Shown piece by piece: positions 8,650-16,711 of a stretch of 40,822 nt of DNA (position 1 is the first letter of the stretch; each line of letters starts with the position of its first letter). The stretch covers positions 1-40,822 of the forward strand of contig CALXPO010000015.1 of the NCBI GenBank assembly GCA_944390315.1, in the 5' to 3' direction. Source of the stretch: an uncultured Alphaproteobacteria bacterium. GTDB taxonomy: Bacteria; Pseudomonadota; Alphaproteobacteria; RF32; CAG-239. Position numbers and translations under genes: made by a program. A model generated the notes under the pieces. It made no database searches. It had not been told where the DNA came from and worked only from the letters and a program-made list of their open reading frames with translations.

Positions 8650-10812
8650 TTAACGCAGGCTCAAAGAAGAATTTGCAGTAGTGCTGCCGTTATTCACGGC
8701 GTAGCTGATAGTAATCTGGTTGCCCTCAATCTTAACAGACTGAGCTCCAGGAATAGGAGTTACATCAACACCGATACCAAGAGTTACGGCGTTTGTCTCC
8801 ATTACAGTGTGATCCCAAGAAGATGAGATACCTGCATAGATCCAACGACCGCTTACCTCGGTAATAGTGGCAGGCTGCCATTTACCGTTGCCATATACAC
8901 CGCTGTATGCACCTGCGATACAAACGTCAACACCGTTTGCAGCAGCTACGTTAGCATCAAAAGCGTAAGCAAGATTCATGTCAACGGTTCCGTTAGGAGC
9001 CATTACTACACCGTTCTCATAAATGAAAACGATCATATCCATGAACTTTTCGCCAACTGCTTTCTGTACGCGAGTGTACTTTGCACCAACAGGGTTGCCC
9101 AACCAACTCGGAGTTTCGCGCTCTACCTCAACCAACAATTCTGCCTCAGCGGTAGCTGTAGCGCTATAACCGTTGAAAGTAGCACCCATAGTGTGGGTGT
9201 AATTCTTACGATTATAATCAGAAGTTGAAGACATATCGGTCATATTGAAACCGTTATCTGACAGATTCTGATATTCACCACAAGGCATATCATGATTGAG
9301 TGGGCTATAAACGGCCTTCTGATAAGAAAGCGTGAAAATGCGGCTAAACTGATTGTTAGCCACGGTAAAGGTCTTTTCGTAAGTCATGACCTTAAAATCA
9401 CCGTTAACAATCGTATTTACCAATCTTTCGCTTCCTTCGGAAGGACTAACACTCTGCAGATCAAAGTTCGGGAGAACTTTGGTAATACGTGCAGGAGCAG
9501 AGATACCGTTAGTCAGGTTAACTGACTTAGTGTAAATCTTTTCTCCCGATACGCTCCAAATTTCTTTTACCTTAATCCAACTCTTTGAAGTAGTAGGATT
9601 CATGTAATCCAAACCATCCTCAACGATAACAGAGCTGATCAACTCATCTACAACCTCTACCATACGAAGTTCAACCTCAGCCATTGCATTTACGGAATTA
9701 CCGTTGAATGTAGCGCTCATTGAGTGAGTGTACAGTGCGCGGTCGTAACCGGTGATACCTTCCATATCAGTGATATTGAAGTTGTTATCAGTTACGTTTT
9801 CGTATTTTCTGCTCGGCATGTCGAAGCTCTTACCATCAACGGTCAGTACTGCAGTCTCGTAAGACATTACGAAAGTACGATTGAAGATGTTGTTAGCCAC
9901 GACGTAGTTCTGAGTGTAAGAAGTAACTTCGATGTTAGCTTCCTCACGAGAACCAGAAATTACAGCTTCGTTGAGAACAGCAGGCTGAGCTGAAAGACTG
10001 AAATTCTCGACGTTTTTAACCTCATAAGCAGGAGCAACAAGGTTGTTATTGAGGATAACCTCATAACGTGTTGCAACTGCGCCGGAGAGCGCATATGTAC
10101 GAGTGATTTCAATCCAGCTTTTTGCTGTTGTTGAGCTCAGTGTTTCGTAACCTTCGTTGGTTTTTTCAGTTGACAACAAAGTATCGTCGGCGTTAACCTT
10201 CAGAACTTCAAGACCCTTCTCTACGCTATTGCCTTCCATGAAAGCAACTTTGTAGTTAGTGGTTGAAGTATAGAAATGGTAATTGCCTTCGATACCGTTA
10301 TCAGAAACAACGGCTTCACCATCAACGATGACATCGCCGTTTGCTGCAGGAAATTCGACTTTCTTTCCCCAAACGTATGTATACGCGTCGAGGTAAGTAA
10401 TTTTTATTTCCTTTGCATAGCCAGTTAACTCATCGATATAAGAACGAGAAGTCTTGGTGAAATAAACACCGTTCTCCTCATACTCATCTATCTGAGCCTC
10501 ACCAACTTCAGTGAAATTGTTGCGGATGACTTCAGTTGAGGCAACCTCAATGGTATCCACTGGGGTAATCTCAAAATTGACAGCTCCAAGAGCAACTGTG
10601 ATAACAGTGTCTCTCTGGAAACCATCAATGTTCTGAGATGCCTCAATGACACCGTTTTCAGCATCGCGAGATACTGATACAACCACCTCACCATTTGATG
10701 TCGGAGCATTGTAGACGTTCAGGTCATACATGTCCTCCATAGTGTCGCAAGACATTACTCCAAATACCAATGCGAACATTGTAGCAATGTTCATTAAAAT
10801 TCTCTGTGCCAT
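8650..10812 (-). CDS. Repeat-containing surface lipoprotein, paralogue of the 1091-residue protein
   Basis: The 720-residue protein has a lipoprotein signal with lipobox GVMSC (Cys22, followed by Asp). The N-terminal ~220 residues align with those of the 3846-7121 protein (both have a Ser-Arg-Asp or Thr-Arg-Asp x-Glu-Asn-Gly motif shortly after the Cys). Two ~180-residue modules follow, at about 225-405 and 405-565. The same C-terminal domain (WLGNPVGAKYTRVQK onward) completes it. The length difference of 371 residues equals two modules. In the C-terminal part the two genes are also very similar at DNA level (compare 8676-8760 with 3880-3960). No Shine-Dalgarno sequence precedes the ATG; the leader is A/T-rich. 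Function is unknown, presumably outer-membrane surface exposed. Confidence 0.85.
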   Translation of the reverse strand: MAQRILMNIATMFALVFGVMSCDTMEDMYDLNVYNAPTSNGEVVVSVSRDAENGVIEASQNIDGFQRDTVITVALGAVNFEITPVDTIEVASTEVIRNNFTEVGEAQIDEYEENGVYFTKTSRSYIDELTGYAKEIKITYLDAYTYVWGKKVEFPAANGDVIVDGEAVVSDNGIEGNYHFYTSTTNYKVAFMEGNSVEKGLEVLKVNADDTLLSTEKTNEGYETLSSTTAKSWIEITRTYALSGAVATRYEVILNNNLVAPAYEVKNVENFSLSAQPAVLNEAVISGSREEANIEVTSYTQNYVVANNIFNRTFVMSYETAVLTVDGKSFDMPSRKYENVTDNNFNITDMEGITGYDRALYTHSMSATFNGNSVNAMAEVELRMVEVVDELISSVIVEDGLDYMNPTTSKSWIKVKEIWSVSGEKIYTKSVNLTNGISAPARITKVLPNFDLQSVSPSEGSERLVNTIVNGDFKVMTYEKTFTVANNQFSRIFTLSYQKAVYSPLNHDMPCGEYQNLSDNGFNMTDMSSTSDYNRKNYTHTMGATFNGYSATATAEAELLVEVERETPSWLGNPVGAKYTRVQKAVGEKFMDMIVFIYENGVVMAPNGTVDMNLAYAFDANVAAANGVDVCIAGAYSGVYGNGKWQPATITEVSGRWIYAGISSSWDHTVMETNAVTLGIGVDVTPIPGAQSVKIEGNQITISYAVNNGSTTANSSLSLR

Positions 10813-11233
10813 AGTTATTTATTTTTAATTGTTATTACTCGGTTTAGAAAAAATCACATTGTCATTTGAGCTCTCGCATATAAAAAACGAAGAACACTCC
10901 TACCTTTCCCTTAAATTTTCAAGAAAAGCAATTTCAAATTATAAAGACAATGTAATTAAATATAAAAATATTTTGTATCTAAAATGTAGCATATATATTT
11001 TTGATTAGCAAGCCTTTTTTGCGAAAAAAACGATTTTTAGGCTATTTTTTGTTGAAAAAACTTCATTACTATTTTTCATAACGTACATCATATTGATATA
11101 TAACGATATTTTTACAAAATATTTTTTTGTCTAACTTTGCTTTTTTGATGAAATTTTGGGGAAAAATAAAAATCCCCAAAACTTGCCGCCACCGTTTCGA
11201 GAATTTTTACTAACCTTTTGTTTTGCCGATTCT
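10813..11233. other. AT-rich intergenic region
   Basis: This carries the leader of the lipoprotein gene starting at 10812 and, at its right end, the 3' flank of mlaC. Apart from the hairpin at 11154-11181 I see only A/T-rich DNA with several T and A runs. No repeat copy lies on this side of the island and no gene is visible. Confidence 0.5.
11154..11181. terminator. Hairpin downstream of mlaC
   Basis: TTTTGGGGA (11154-11162) pairs with TCCCCAAAA (11173-11181) over a ten-base A/T loop, about 55 nt past the mlaC stop. The stem arms themselves supply the A and T tracts, so it could terminate transcription from either side. The assignment is by position only. Confidence 0.4.
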
Positions 11234-11884
11234 TTAACCCCCATCTTCAACCTTGAGATAGCCTTGCTCACTCGAATCCGTCAATAACTCAAAATCTTCC
11301 AAAAACCAATCTATTTCCTCATCCGCATCTGCTATCATTTGATAAAACCTGTTCCTGTACGACAAAATCAACGAACTCTCCGCTACTTTGATGTCCGTTA
11401 ACATAATTCTGCCGTCCTTCTTATGAACCCTAAACTCAACCAAAAACTGACTGTTCTTTCCGTCCGAACCACGATAATCTATATATGTGCGTATCAAAAC
11501 ATCTTCTTTGTCTTTTACCGCTTCCGTAATCTTAAAATCTAAATTGTTCTCAAAATCGAGCGGAAAACTCTTATACGTATTCAACGCATAACGCTTAAAC
11601 AGCTCTTGATACTTATTCTGCTGCTCTCGCGTCATCTTTCGCCAATATTTACCCACAACGAATCGCGAAATGTAGTCTATGTCTATGTAATTCAAAAATA
11701 AATTATCCAACTTTTTATACTTTACCGCCAAATCTTTCTCCGAAAATGCCGCTAACAATTCCCGACCCTTCGTATCTCCAAATTTTATTGCCTCATCTTC
11801 ACTCAAACTATCCGCAAATGACGGTACTGCCAATAAAATCAATATAAAAAAAATGATAAGTCGTAAAAAATAGTTACTTTTCAT
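11234..11884 (-). CDS. mlaC: MlaC/Ttg2D-type phospholipid-binding periplasmic protein
   Basis: The family shuttles phospholipids between the MlaA outer-membrane complex and the MlaFEDB inner-membrane ABC transporter. The 216-residue protein starts with a signal peptide (cleavage after PSFA, about residue 24). It then shows family hallmarks: IDIDYISRFVVGKYWRKM, followed by TREQQNKYQELFKRY and the strand pattern VLIRTYIDYRGSDGKNSQFLVEFRV with a late MLTDIKVAESSL. The ATG at 11884 has AAGG at about nine bases upstream. It stands alone here: no mlaFED or mlaA genes adjoin it. It is divergent from the amino-acid-binding protein, with about 44 bp between starts. Confidence 0.9.
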   Translation of the reverse strand: MKSNYFLRLIIFFILILLAVPSFADSLSEDEAIKFGDTKGRELLAAFSEKDLAVKYKKLDNLFLNYIDIDYISRFVVGKYWRKMTREQQNKYQELFKRYALNTYKSFPLDFENNLDFKITEAVKDKEDVLIRTYIDYRGSDGKNSQFLVEFRVHKKDGRIMLTDIKVAESSLILSYRNRFYQMIADADEEIDWFLEDFELLTDSSEQGYLKVEDGG

Positions 11885-11928
11885 AAAAAATGCCTTATAT
11901 TACCGTTATCTTTCGTTATAATAACAGA

Positions 11929-12978
11929 ATGGTAAAAAAAATGAAACTAAAATTATGCTTATGCCTGACCTTGTGCGCCATAATTGCAGGTACTGCCAAT
12001 GCCGCCGCTCCCAGATTATCAAAAAATGCCGGCTTACAATATATTAATACCAGAGGAAAAATTTACTGCGGAACCGAAACAGGCAACAAAATCCTCGCTT
12101 ATCAAGATAAAAAAGGTCAGTGGCAAGGTATGGACGTTGAACTATGCAAGCTCTTATCTACCGCCATCTTCGGTCGAAGCGACAAATTTCAAATGGTCCC
12201 CTTGGCCGCTAATCAGGTCTCTAACGCACTCTATACCAACAAAATTGACGTAATGATCGGCGGACTGCCCTATTCCGCTACAACCGAAATGTCTACCCGA
12301 GCCGCTCCCGTCGACGTTTGGTACTACGATCGTCAGGTCTTTTTGGCTCATGCCCTCAAAGACGCAACTTCCATGGAAGCCTATAAAGGAAGCAAAGTCT
12401 GCGTCGTCAACAATACCGATGACCTCGCAAAACTTAAAGTCTATAACGACAGATATCAACTCGACTTCTCTATGCTCACTTTTCCAACCATTCGTGATGC
12501 AAAAAATGCTTTCTTACTCGACCGTTGCCAACTCTTTACCGGTAACTCAATGATCCTTCGCGATGTCGTTGTTAACAGCCCCGCCGGCGTCTCCGATGTC
12601 GAAATGTTGCCCGAAACAATAACCGTACGCCCGGTCTATATCTACGCCGATAAAGATAATACAACTCTGAAAAGTATCATTAAATGGGCCGTCAATGCCG
12701 TTAAACAAGCCGAAGAAATCGGGTTAACTTCTAAAAATGTCAATATCAACCTCACCTCAACCGATCCCTCTACCCGCAATCTCCTCGGACTTGACGAACA
12801 ACTCTGGAACCGTTTCAAACTTACCCCAAATTGGCTGCAAACCTATCTCAAGGAAAGTGGCAATTATGGTGAAATCTTTGAAAATAACTTGGGCGAAAAC
12901 TCCCGTTTCAAAATCAAACGTAACGAAAATAAATTGGTCAAAGACCAAGGACTGATGTTCTCATCTCCGTTTATTTAA
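11929..12978 (+). CDS. AapJ-like general L-amino-acid-binding protein
   Basis: This is a periplasmic solute-binding protein of the polar amino-acid (SBP_bac_3) family, closest in layout to AapJ. The signal peptide is KMKLKLCLCLTLCAIIAGTA, with an Ala-Asn-Ala cleavage site. The binding-protein core includes RGKIYCGTE, QWQGMDVELCKLLSTAIFG and a C-terminal GLMFSSPFI like the AapJ tail. An upstream in-frame ATG at 11890 would add 13 residues ahead of the signal peptide and leave only five bases to the divergent mlaC start. A TATAAT at 11917-11922 also argues for a start at 11929 or 11941, so I chose 11929. Neither has a strong ribosome binding site. No permease or ATPase gene adjoins it, so it is an orphan binding protein here. 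Confidence 0.85.
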   Translation: MVKKMKLKLCLCLTLCAIIAGTANAAAPRLSKNAGLQYINTRGKIYCGTETGNKILAYQDKKGQWQGMDVELCKLLSTAIFGRSDKFQMVPLAANQVSNALYTNKIDVMIGGLPYSATTEMSTRAAPVDVWYYDRQVFLAHALKDATSMEAYKGSKVCVVNNTDDLAKLKVYNDRYQLDFSMLTFPTIRDAKNAFLLDRCQLFTGNSMILRDVVVNSPAGVSDVEMLPETITVRPVYIYADKDNTTLKSIIKWAVNAVKQAEEIGLTSKNVNINLTSTDPSTRNLLGLDEQLWNRFKLTPNWLQTYLKESGNYGEIFENNLGENSRFKIKRNENKLVKDQGLMFSSPFI

Positions 12979-12994
12979 CAAACCTTTGAATTAT

Positions 12995-13024
12995 AAAAAG
13001 ACTCCCGCTCGCGGGAGTCTTTTT
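12995..13024. terminator. Bidirectional terminator between convergent genes
   Basis: AAAAAGACTCCCGC (12995-13008) pairs perfectly with GCGGGAGTCTTTTT (13011-13024). The stem is GC-rich and has A/T tracts on both sides. It serves the plus-strand binding protein ending at 12978 and the minus-strand HAD gene ending at 13030. Confidence 0.92.
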
Positions 13025-13029
13025 ATAAC

Positions 13030-13509
13030 CTAAACATTTTGCTTTAAATAAGCCCCTATCAAATTAAGCGTCTGCTCCGGCGAAACTCCAAAATCTATCT
13101 GGTGACCATCGACCTCACATACCTTCTTTTCCGAATTATAATGGCAAAAAGGCGTCGAAAAGGCTACCCCATATTCAGGAGAATCATCAATTTGTATGTT
13201 TATCCCATGTTCTCGACAATACTCCGCTTTCGCCCTATTCCACAAATCTTCCTCTACCTCAAAACGACCATTCTCACCATAAGTCACTTTTCCCTGAGCC
13301 GCAAAATAATCAACCAAAGCAAAAATACTGTCATATTTAATTTCGTGCGCATCCAAATAATCTTTTACCTTCTGATACGGCCCGCCCGAAATAATATAAA
13401 TTTTAAAACCCTGTTCTTGAGCCAACCGCGTAAAATCTTTAAAAAATTTCGGAGATGCCGTAATCACACCATGAAAATCTATTCCTATTTTCAAATTAAA
13501 ATGTGTCAT
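13030..13509 (-). CDS. Small HAD-superfamily-like hydrolase
   Basis: The 159-residue protein opens with IGIDFHGVITASPKF, a HAD motif I with His in place of the second Asp (DxHG). A motif II-like Ser lies in YIISGGPYQKVKDYL and a motif IV-like acidic pair in IQIDDSPEYG. There is little room for a cap domain. The start is the ATG at 13509, which has GGAG six bases upstream. An upstream TTG at 13521 is less likely. The gene overlaps the 3' end of the AsmA-like gene by 14 nt, which suggests translational coupling. Substrate is unknown. The altered motif I may mean a different reaction or loss of phosphatase activity. Confidence 0.75.
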   Translation of the reverse strand: MTHFNLKIGIDFHGVITASPKFFKDFTRLAQEQGFKIYIISGGPYQKVKDYLDAHEIKYDSIFALVDYFAAQGKVTYGENGRFEVEEDLWNRAKAEYCREHGINIQIDDSPEYGVAFSTPFCHYNSEKKVCEVDGHQIDFGVSPEQTLNLIGAYLKQNV

Positions 13510-16500
13510 CAGCTTCTCCAAAAACTTTCGAAACAGCTTCTTTGAGCGAATTTGGACTCAAAACGGATAACGGATTTAAACTAATGTCAGGATTGCTTGA
13601 AGTCCCCGTAATTGAATAATTTGCCGCAAAAACCGTACCGTCTTTGCCGGCAAGCAACTTACCAACAAAAGGTATCTTTCCGATCATTGTATTTAGTCCG
13701 TATGCCGGAGCAATTAACCCCTTGATACTGATATCTTCATTGTCCGTATTATAAGCTCCGCTGAATGTTAATCCAACTACATTACCATATGTCTTTCCGC
13801 TCTTTACCGTTAAAATACCGTCTTTGTAACGGAATGGAGCATCAAAATGTGAAAATGTCAACCCTTCCCCCATCAACATATCAACCATTCCCGAAAAAGA
13901 AGCAACCGACAGCAATTTTACTAATACCGGCGTATTATACAAACTAAAATCCCTGATTTTTGCATGTCCCACAAATTCTTTATCTGCACTCCGTTTGGCC
14001 TCTATTTGCAGGTTGCCCCCTCTCATGTCATTATATATACGCAAAAAACGCAAGGTATTACCGGCATGATTTGTCCCAATAGAAAGCATCCATTCATTAT
14101 TTGGTTTGGGAACATAATCTACTTTTAGATTCATATCACGATTGTTGTCATAGTTGCCTATCATATGAACTTCATCAACACCTATGCCTTTTCGTAATTT
14201 GGCACTGCCCGCAAATCCAGTTACTGCAACATCAGGATTGGTCCACAGCCGATTTACCGCAATATTAATATCAACATCGGGAACATCTTCCAAATTGCTT
14301 TTATTCTTTCCCTTGGAAGTTGAAGTTGCATCATGACGATTGAAAAATTCGGACAAATCATAACTATCACCGGATATATTGACTTTAACTATCCCCGTAT
14401 CTGTCTTGGGCAGCTCTACTCTGGCCGCCGCCTTTATCTTATCCCCCATGATTTTGGCAATATCGACCGACTGCACTTTTCCGTTATCGTATAAACTGAT
14501 TTTGCCTTCAAGATTAAAGCCTTGCTTAGATAACTTGAAATTTGGAATTTCTTTTAAATCGGCATCCTTAAAAAGCATTTTTGCCGCAAAATGCGCCGCA
14601 TTTCCTTTCGCTTTATAAAAGCCCAAAAAACTATAATTTAAGGCTGCTTGTTCCAATCCTGCCGTCAAATCAACAGACAAACCGTTTTTCCAATCTTGAA
14701 TTGCCGATGCTTTTATATCCGCCTCACCTTCGAAATAAGGAGAACTCAACATTTCGTAATTTGCCCCAAACTGCTTTAAGACCGCGGTACCGGCTTTTAA
14801 TTCTATATCATACTTGCTGCGATAAGACGATGTTTCATTAAAATTTTCACTCCACAAAAGATGAACCGGCACATCATCAAACAAAGCATCGCCGTCCACG
14901 GTCATCCCTTGATTGTTAACATAAAGGTTTAACATATCCGCCGTTACTTTTTTATCGGCTAAAATATTATTAATTTCGACATTATGTAATTTAGATTTTA
15001 CCTCAACTTTAACATCACTATAGTCTAAATCTTTTTTCAATTCGAAATTAAGCATTAAATCCGTTTCGGCATTACCGGCAATTTTGTCTGCTTGCAATCC
15101 CATTTGTGTTGTAAATTCAAGCGGTTTATGGTCAATCAACTTCAGAGCATCGCTGATTGAAGAGTCTGAACTCAAATCAATTTTGATATAATTATGATAT
15201 TTATCCAAATCATAGATATAAACATTTCCTTTATTAAGCATAATACCGTCAGAAGTCGCTTTGTCTAAGGCAATATTTATACTATTTGGCGTTACGCTGA
15301 AATATCCGTATACATTATGAACGACCGGCATTGTATTAATATAACGTAAATTAGAATCTTCGATATAAGCGCCGCCTTTTAAATCCGTTAATCCGAACAA
15401 CGCCTTCTGTTTATTATAGCCAAAATCAAATTCAAAATGAGCCTCTTTGGCATCCCCGCCGAATATACTGTTTTTACACCATTTCCAGGCTTCTGTACCG
15501 ATATACTGAGGCCAGTATGTATACAATTCATCCAATTTTAAACGTTTGATATCCGCCGTCAGGGCTAATTTAAGTTTCTCTTTGGAATTTTCCAAAAGAT
15601 AATCTTCAAGCCCGGAAATGTTAAAACCTAAAGTAACCTTTTGCTTACCGATATAAAAATCAGCATTTTCAATTGACACTTCATCAAGTCCGCCATTAAT
15701 CTGCCCTTCAAGCATAAATGATGATATATCGTATTTTGAATCGTTATCCTGAGTATCAAATAATATATATCCTTGCCCACCTTCAAACTGAAACTTTATT
15801 TTTTCTAAAGCCGTTTCTACTGCTTCATTCAAGTTATTTCGATGTTTTATCAATTTATCAAAATTAATTAAAGTAGCGATTTTGCCATTTATCGGCAAAT
15901 TGACATTATACCAATCTCGACTACCTTTTCCGTTTACGTAAGTCGCCAAAATATCTGCAGGCACCAAATCCGAAAAATATACCTGACCAAGCAACCTATT
16001 GTCTGACAGTCGGTAACGCAATTCCAAACCGGCATTGACCAATTTATCTCTGAGTTTGACAGAACCGTTTATTTCGGTTGAAATTTCTCTGAAACCACGC
16101 TTGAAAAGATAATTTAAATCAGCAAACTCCCACTTTCTTCCAATATCTACTTCATGGAATTCAACTTTTCCGTTATTAATCTCAATATCATTAATATAGC
16201 TCTCGGCGTATGTTCGATCTTGGGAGTTAAAACGCTCCAAAAATTCTTCTAACCATCCTATGTAATAATCTAACTGCTTGCGGCTGACTTCAGAAACCGC
16301 TGTTTTATCTTTTATGCCATAGTCGGTAAAAATGTAAACTGCCGGATTATTCACCTCAACAGAACTGGGAGCAATAACACCTTGCAACAACGCTCTTATA
16401 CTAAACGATACGGCTACTTTCGGAGCTGACACTTGCATATGACCGTTATTTTCTTTATAGACCACATTCTGAGCAATAATTTTTATCGGTTTAATGGAAC

Positions 16501-16711
16501 GAACCAACTCAATATTTACGGCTTCAACCGTCACTTCTGCTTTTTCGCTGTCTTGATTAAGAGCTGCAATAATGTAAGGTTTCAGAAAAGGAACCGCAAT
16601 CGGTCCGCGATAAAGTTGCCAAATAAACAAAAGCAGCAACATCAGCAGTAAGACGACGGCATAATCCAATATTTTACGCGCAAAATAGAGCCGGTTTGAC
16701 ACTTTTTTCAT
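13496..16711 (-). CDS. AsmA-like / DUF3971 (YhdP-type) envelope protein
   Basis: The 1071-residue protein has one N-terminal membrane anchor (about residues 14-34, AVVLLLMLLLLFIWQLYRG). A long, beta-strand-rich periplasmic region follows with the AsmA-type features of YhdP: an early EVTVEAVNIELVRSIKP block and a C-terminal part with TGIVKVNISGDSYDLSEFF, a FLRIYNDMRGGNLQIEAKR block and a final LIAPAYGLNTMIGKIPFVG segment. Family members form hydrophobic grooves that carry phospholipid to the outer membrane; that role is inferred here. The ATG overlaps the prfB stop by four bases (ATGA, 16708-16711), so the genes are coupled. The MlaC gene 1.6 kb away fits a lipid-transport theme. Confidence 0.85.
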   Translation of the reverse strand: MKKVSNRLYFARKILDYAVVLLLMLLLLFIWQLYRGPIAVPFLKPYIIAALNQDSEKAEVTVEAVNIELVRSIKPIKIIAQNVVYKENNGHMQVSAPKVAVSFSIRALLQGVIAPSSVEVNNPAVYIFTDYGIKDKTAVSEVSRKQLDYYIGWLEEFLERFNSQDRTYAESYINDIEINNGKVEFHEVDIGRKWEFADLNYLFKRGFREISTEINGSVKLRDKLVNAGLELRYRLSDNRLLGQVYFSDLVPADILATYVNGKGSRDWYNVNLPINGKIATLINFDKLIKHRNNLNEAVETALEKIKFQFEGGQGYILFDTQDNDSKYDISSFMLEGQINGGLDEVSIENADFYIGKQKVTLGFNISGLEDYLLENSKEKLKLALTADIKRLKLDELYTYWPQYIGTEAWKWCKNSIFGGDAKEAHFEFDFGYNKQKALFGLTDLKGGAYIEDSNLRYINTMPVVHNVYGYFSVTPNSINIALDKATSDGIMLNKGNVYIYDLDKYHNYIKIDLSSDSSISDALKLIDHKPLEFTTQMGLQADKIAGNAETDLMLNFELKKDLDYSDVKVEVKSKLHNVEINNILADKKVTADMLNLYVNNQGMTVDGDALFDDVPVHLLWSENFNETSSYRSKYDIELKAGTAVLKQFGANYEMLSSPYFEGEADIKASAIQDWKNGLSVDLTAGLEQAALNYSFLGFYKAKGNAAHFAAKMLFKDADLKEIPNFKLSKQGFNLEGKISLYDNGKVQSVDIAKIMGDKIKAAARVELPKTDTGIVKVNISGDSYDLSEFFNRHDATSTSKGKNKSNLEDVPDVDINIAVNRLWTNPDVAVTGFAGSAKLRKGIGVDEVHMIGNYDNNRDMNLKVDYVPKPNNEWMLSIGTNHAGNTLRFLRIYNDMRGGNLQIEAKRSADKEFVGHAKIRDFSLYNTPVLVKLLSVASFSGMVDMLMGEGLTFSHFDAPFRYKDGILTVKSGKTYGNVVGLTFSGAYNTDNEDISIKGLIAPAYGLNTMIGKIPFVGKLLAGKDGTVFAANYSITGTSSNPDISLNPLSVLSPNSLKEAVSKVFGEADDTF

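Noticed and set aside
3846..10812. The lipoprotein island as an assembly chimera with a Bacteroidota contig
   Set aside because: Repeat copies of the host family lie on its left edge and inside it, which links it to the rest of the window. This is not proof without read data.
11890..11928. N-terminal extension of the AapJ-like protein from the ATG at 11890
   Set aside because: It would put 13 residues before a normal signal peptide, leave five bases to the divergent gene start, and lie upstream of a TATAAT.
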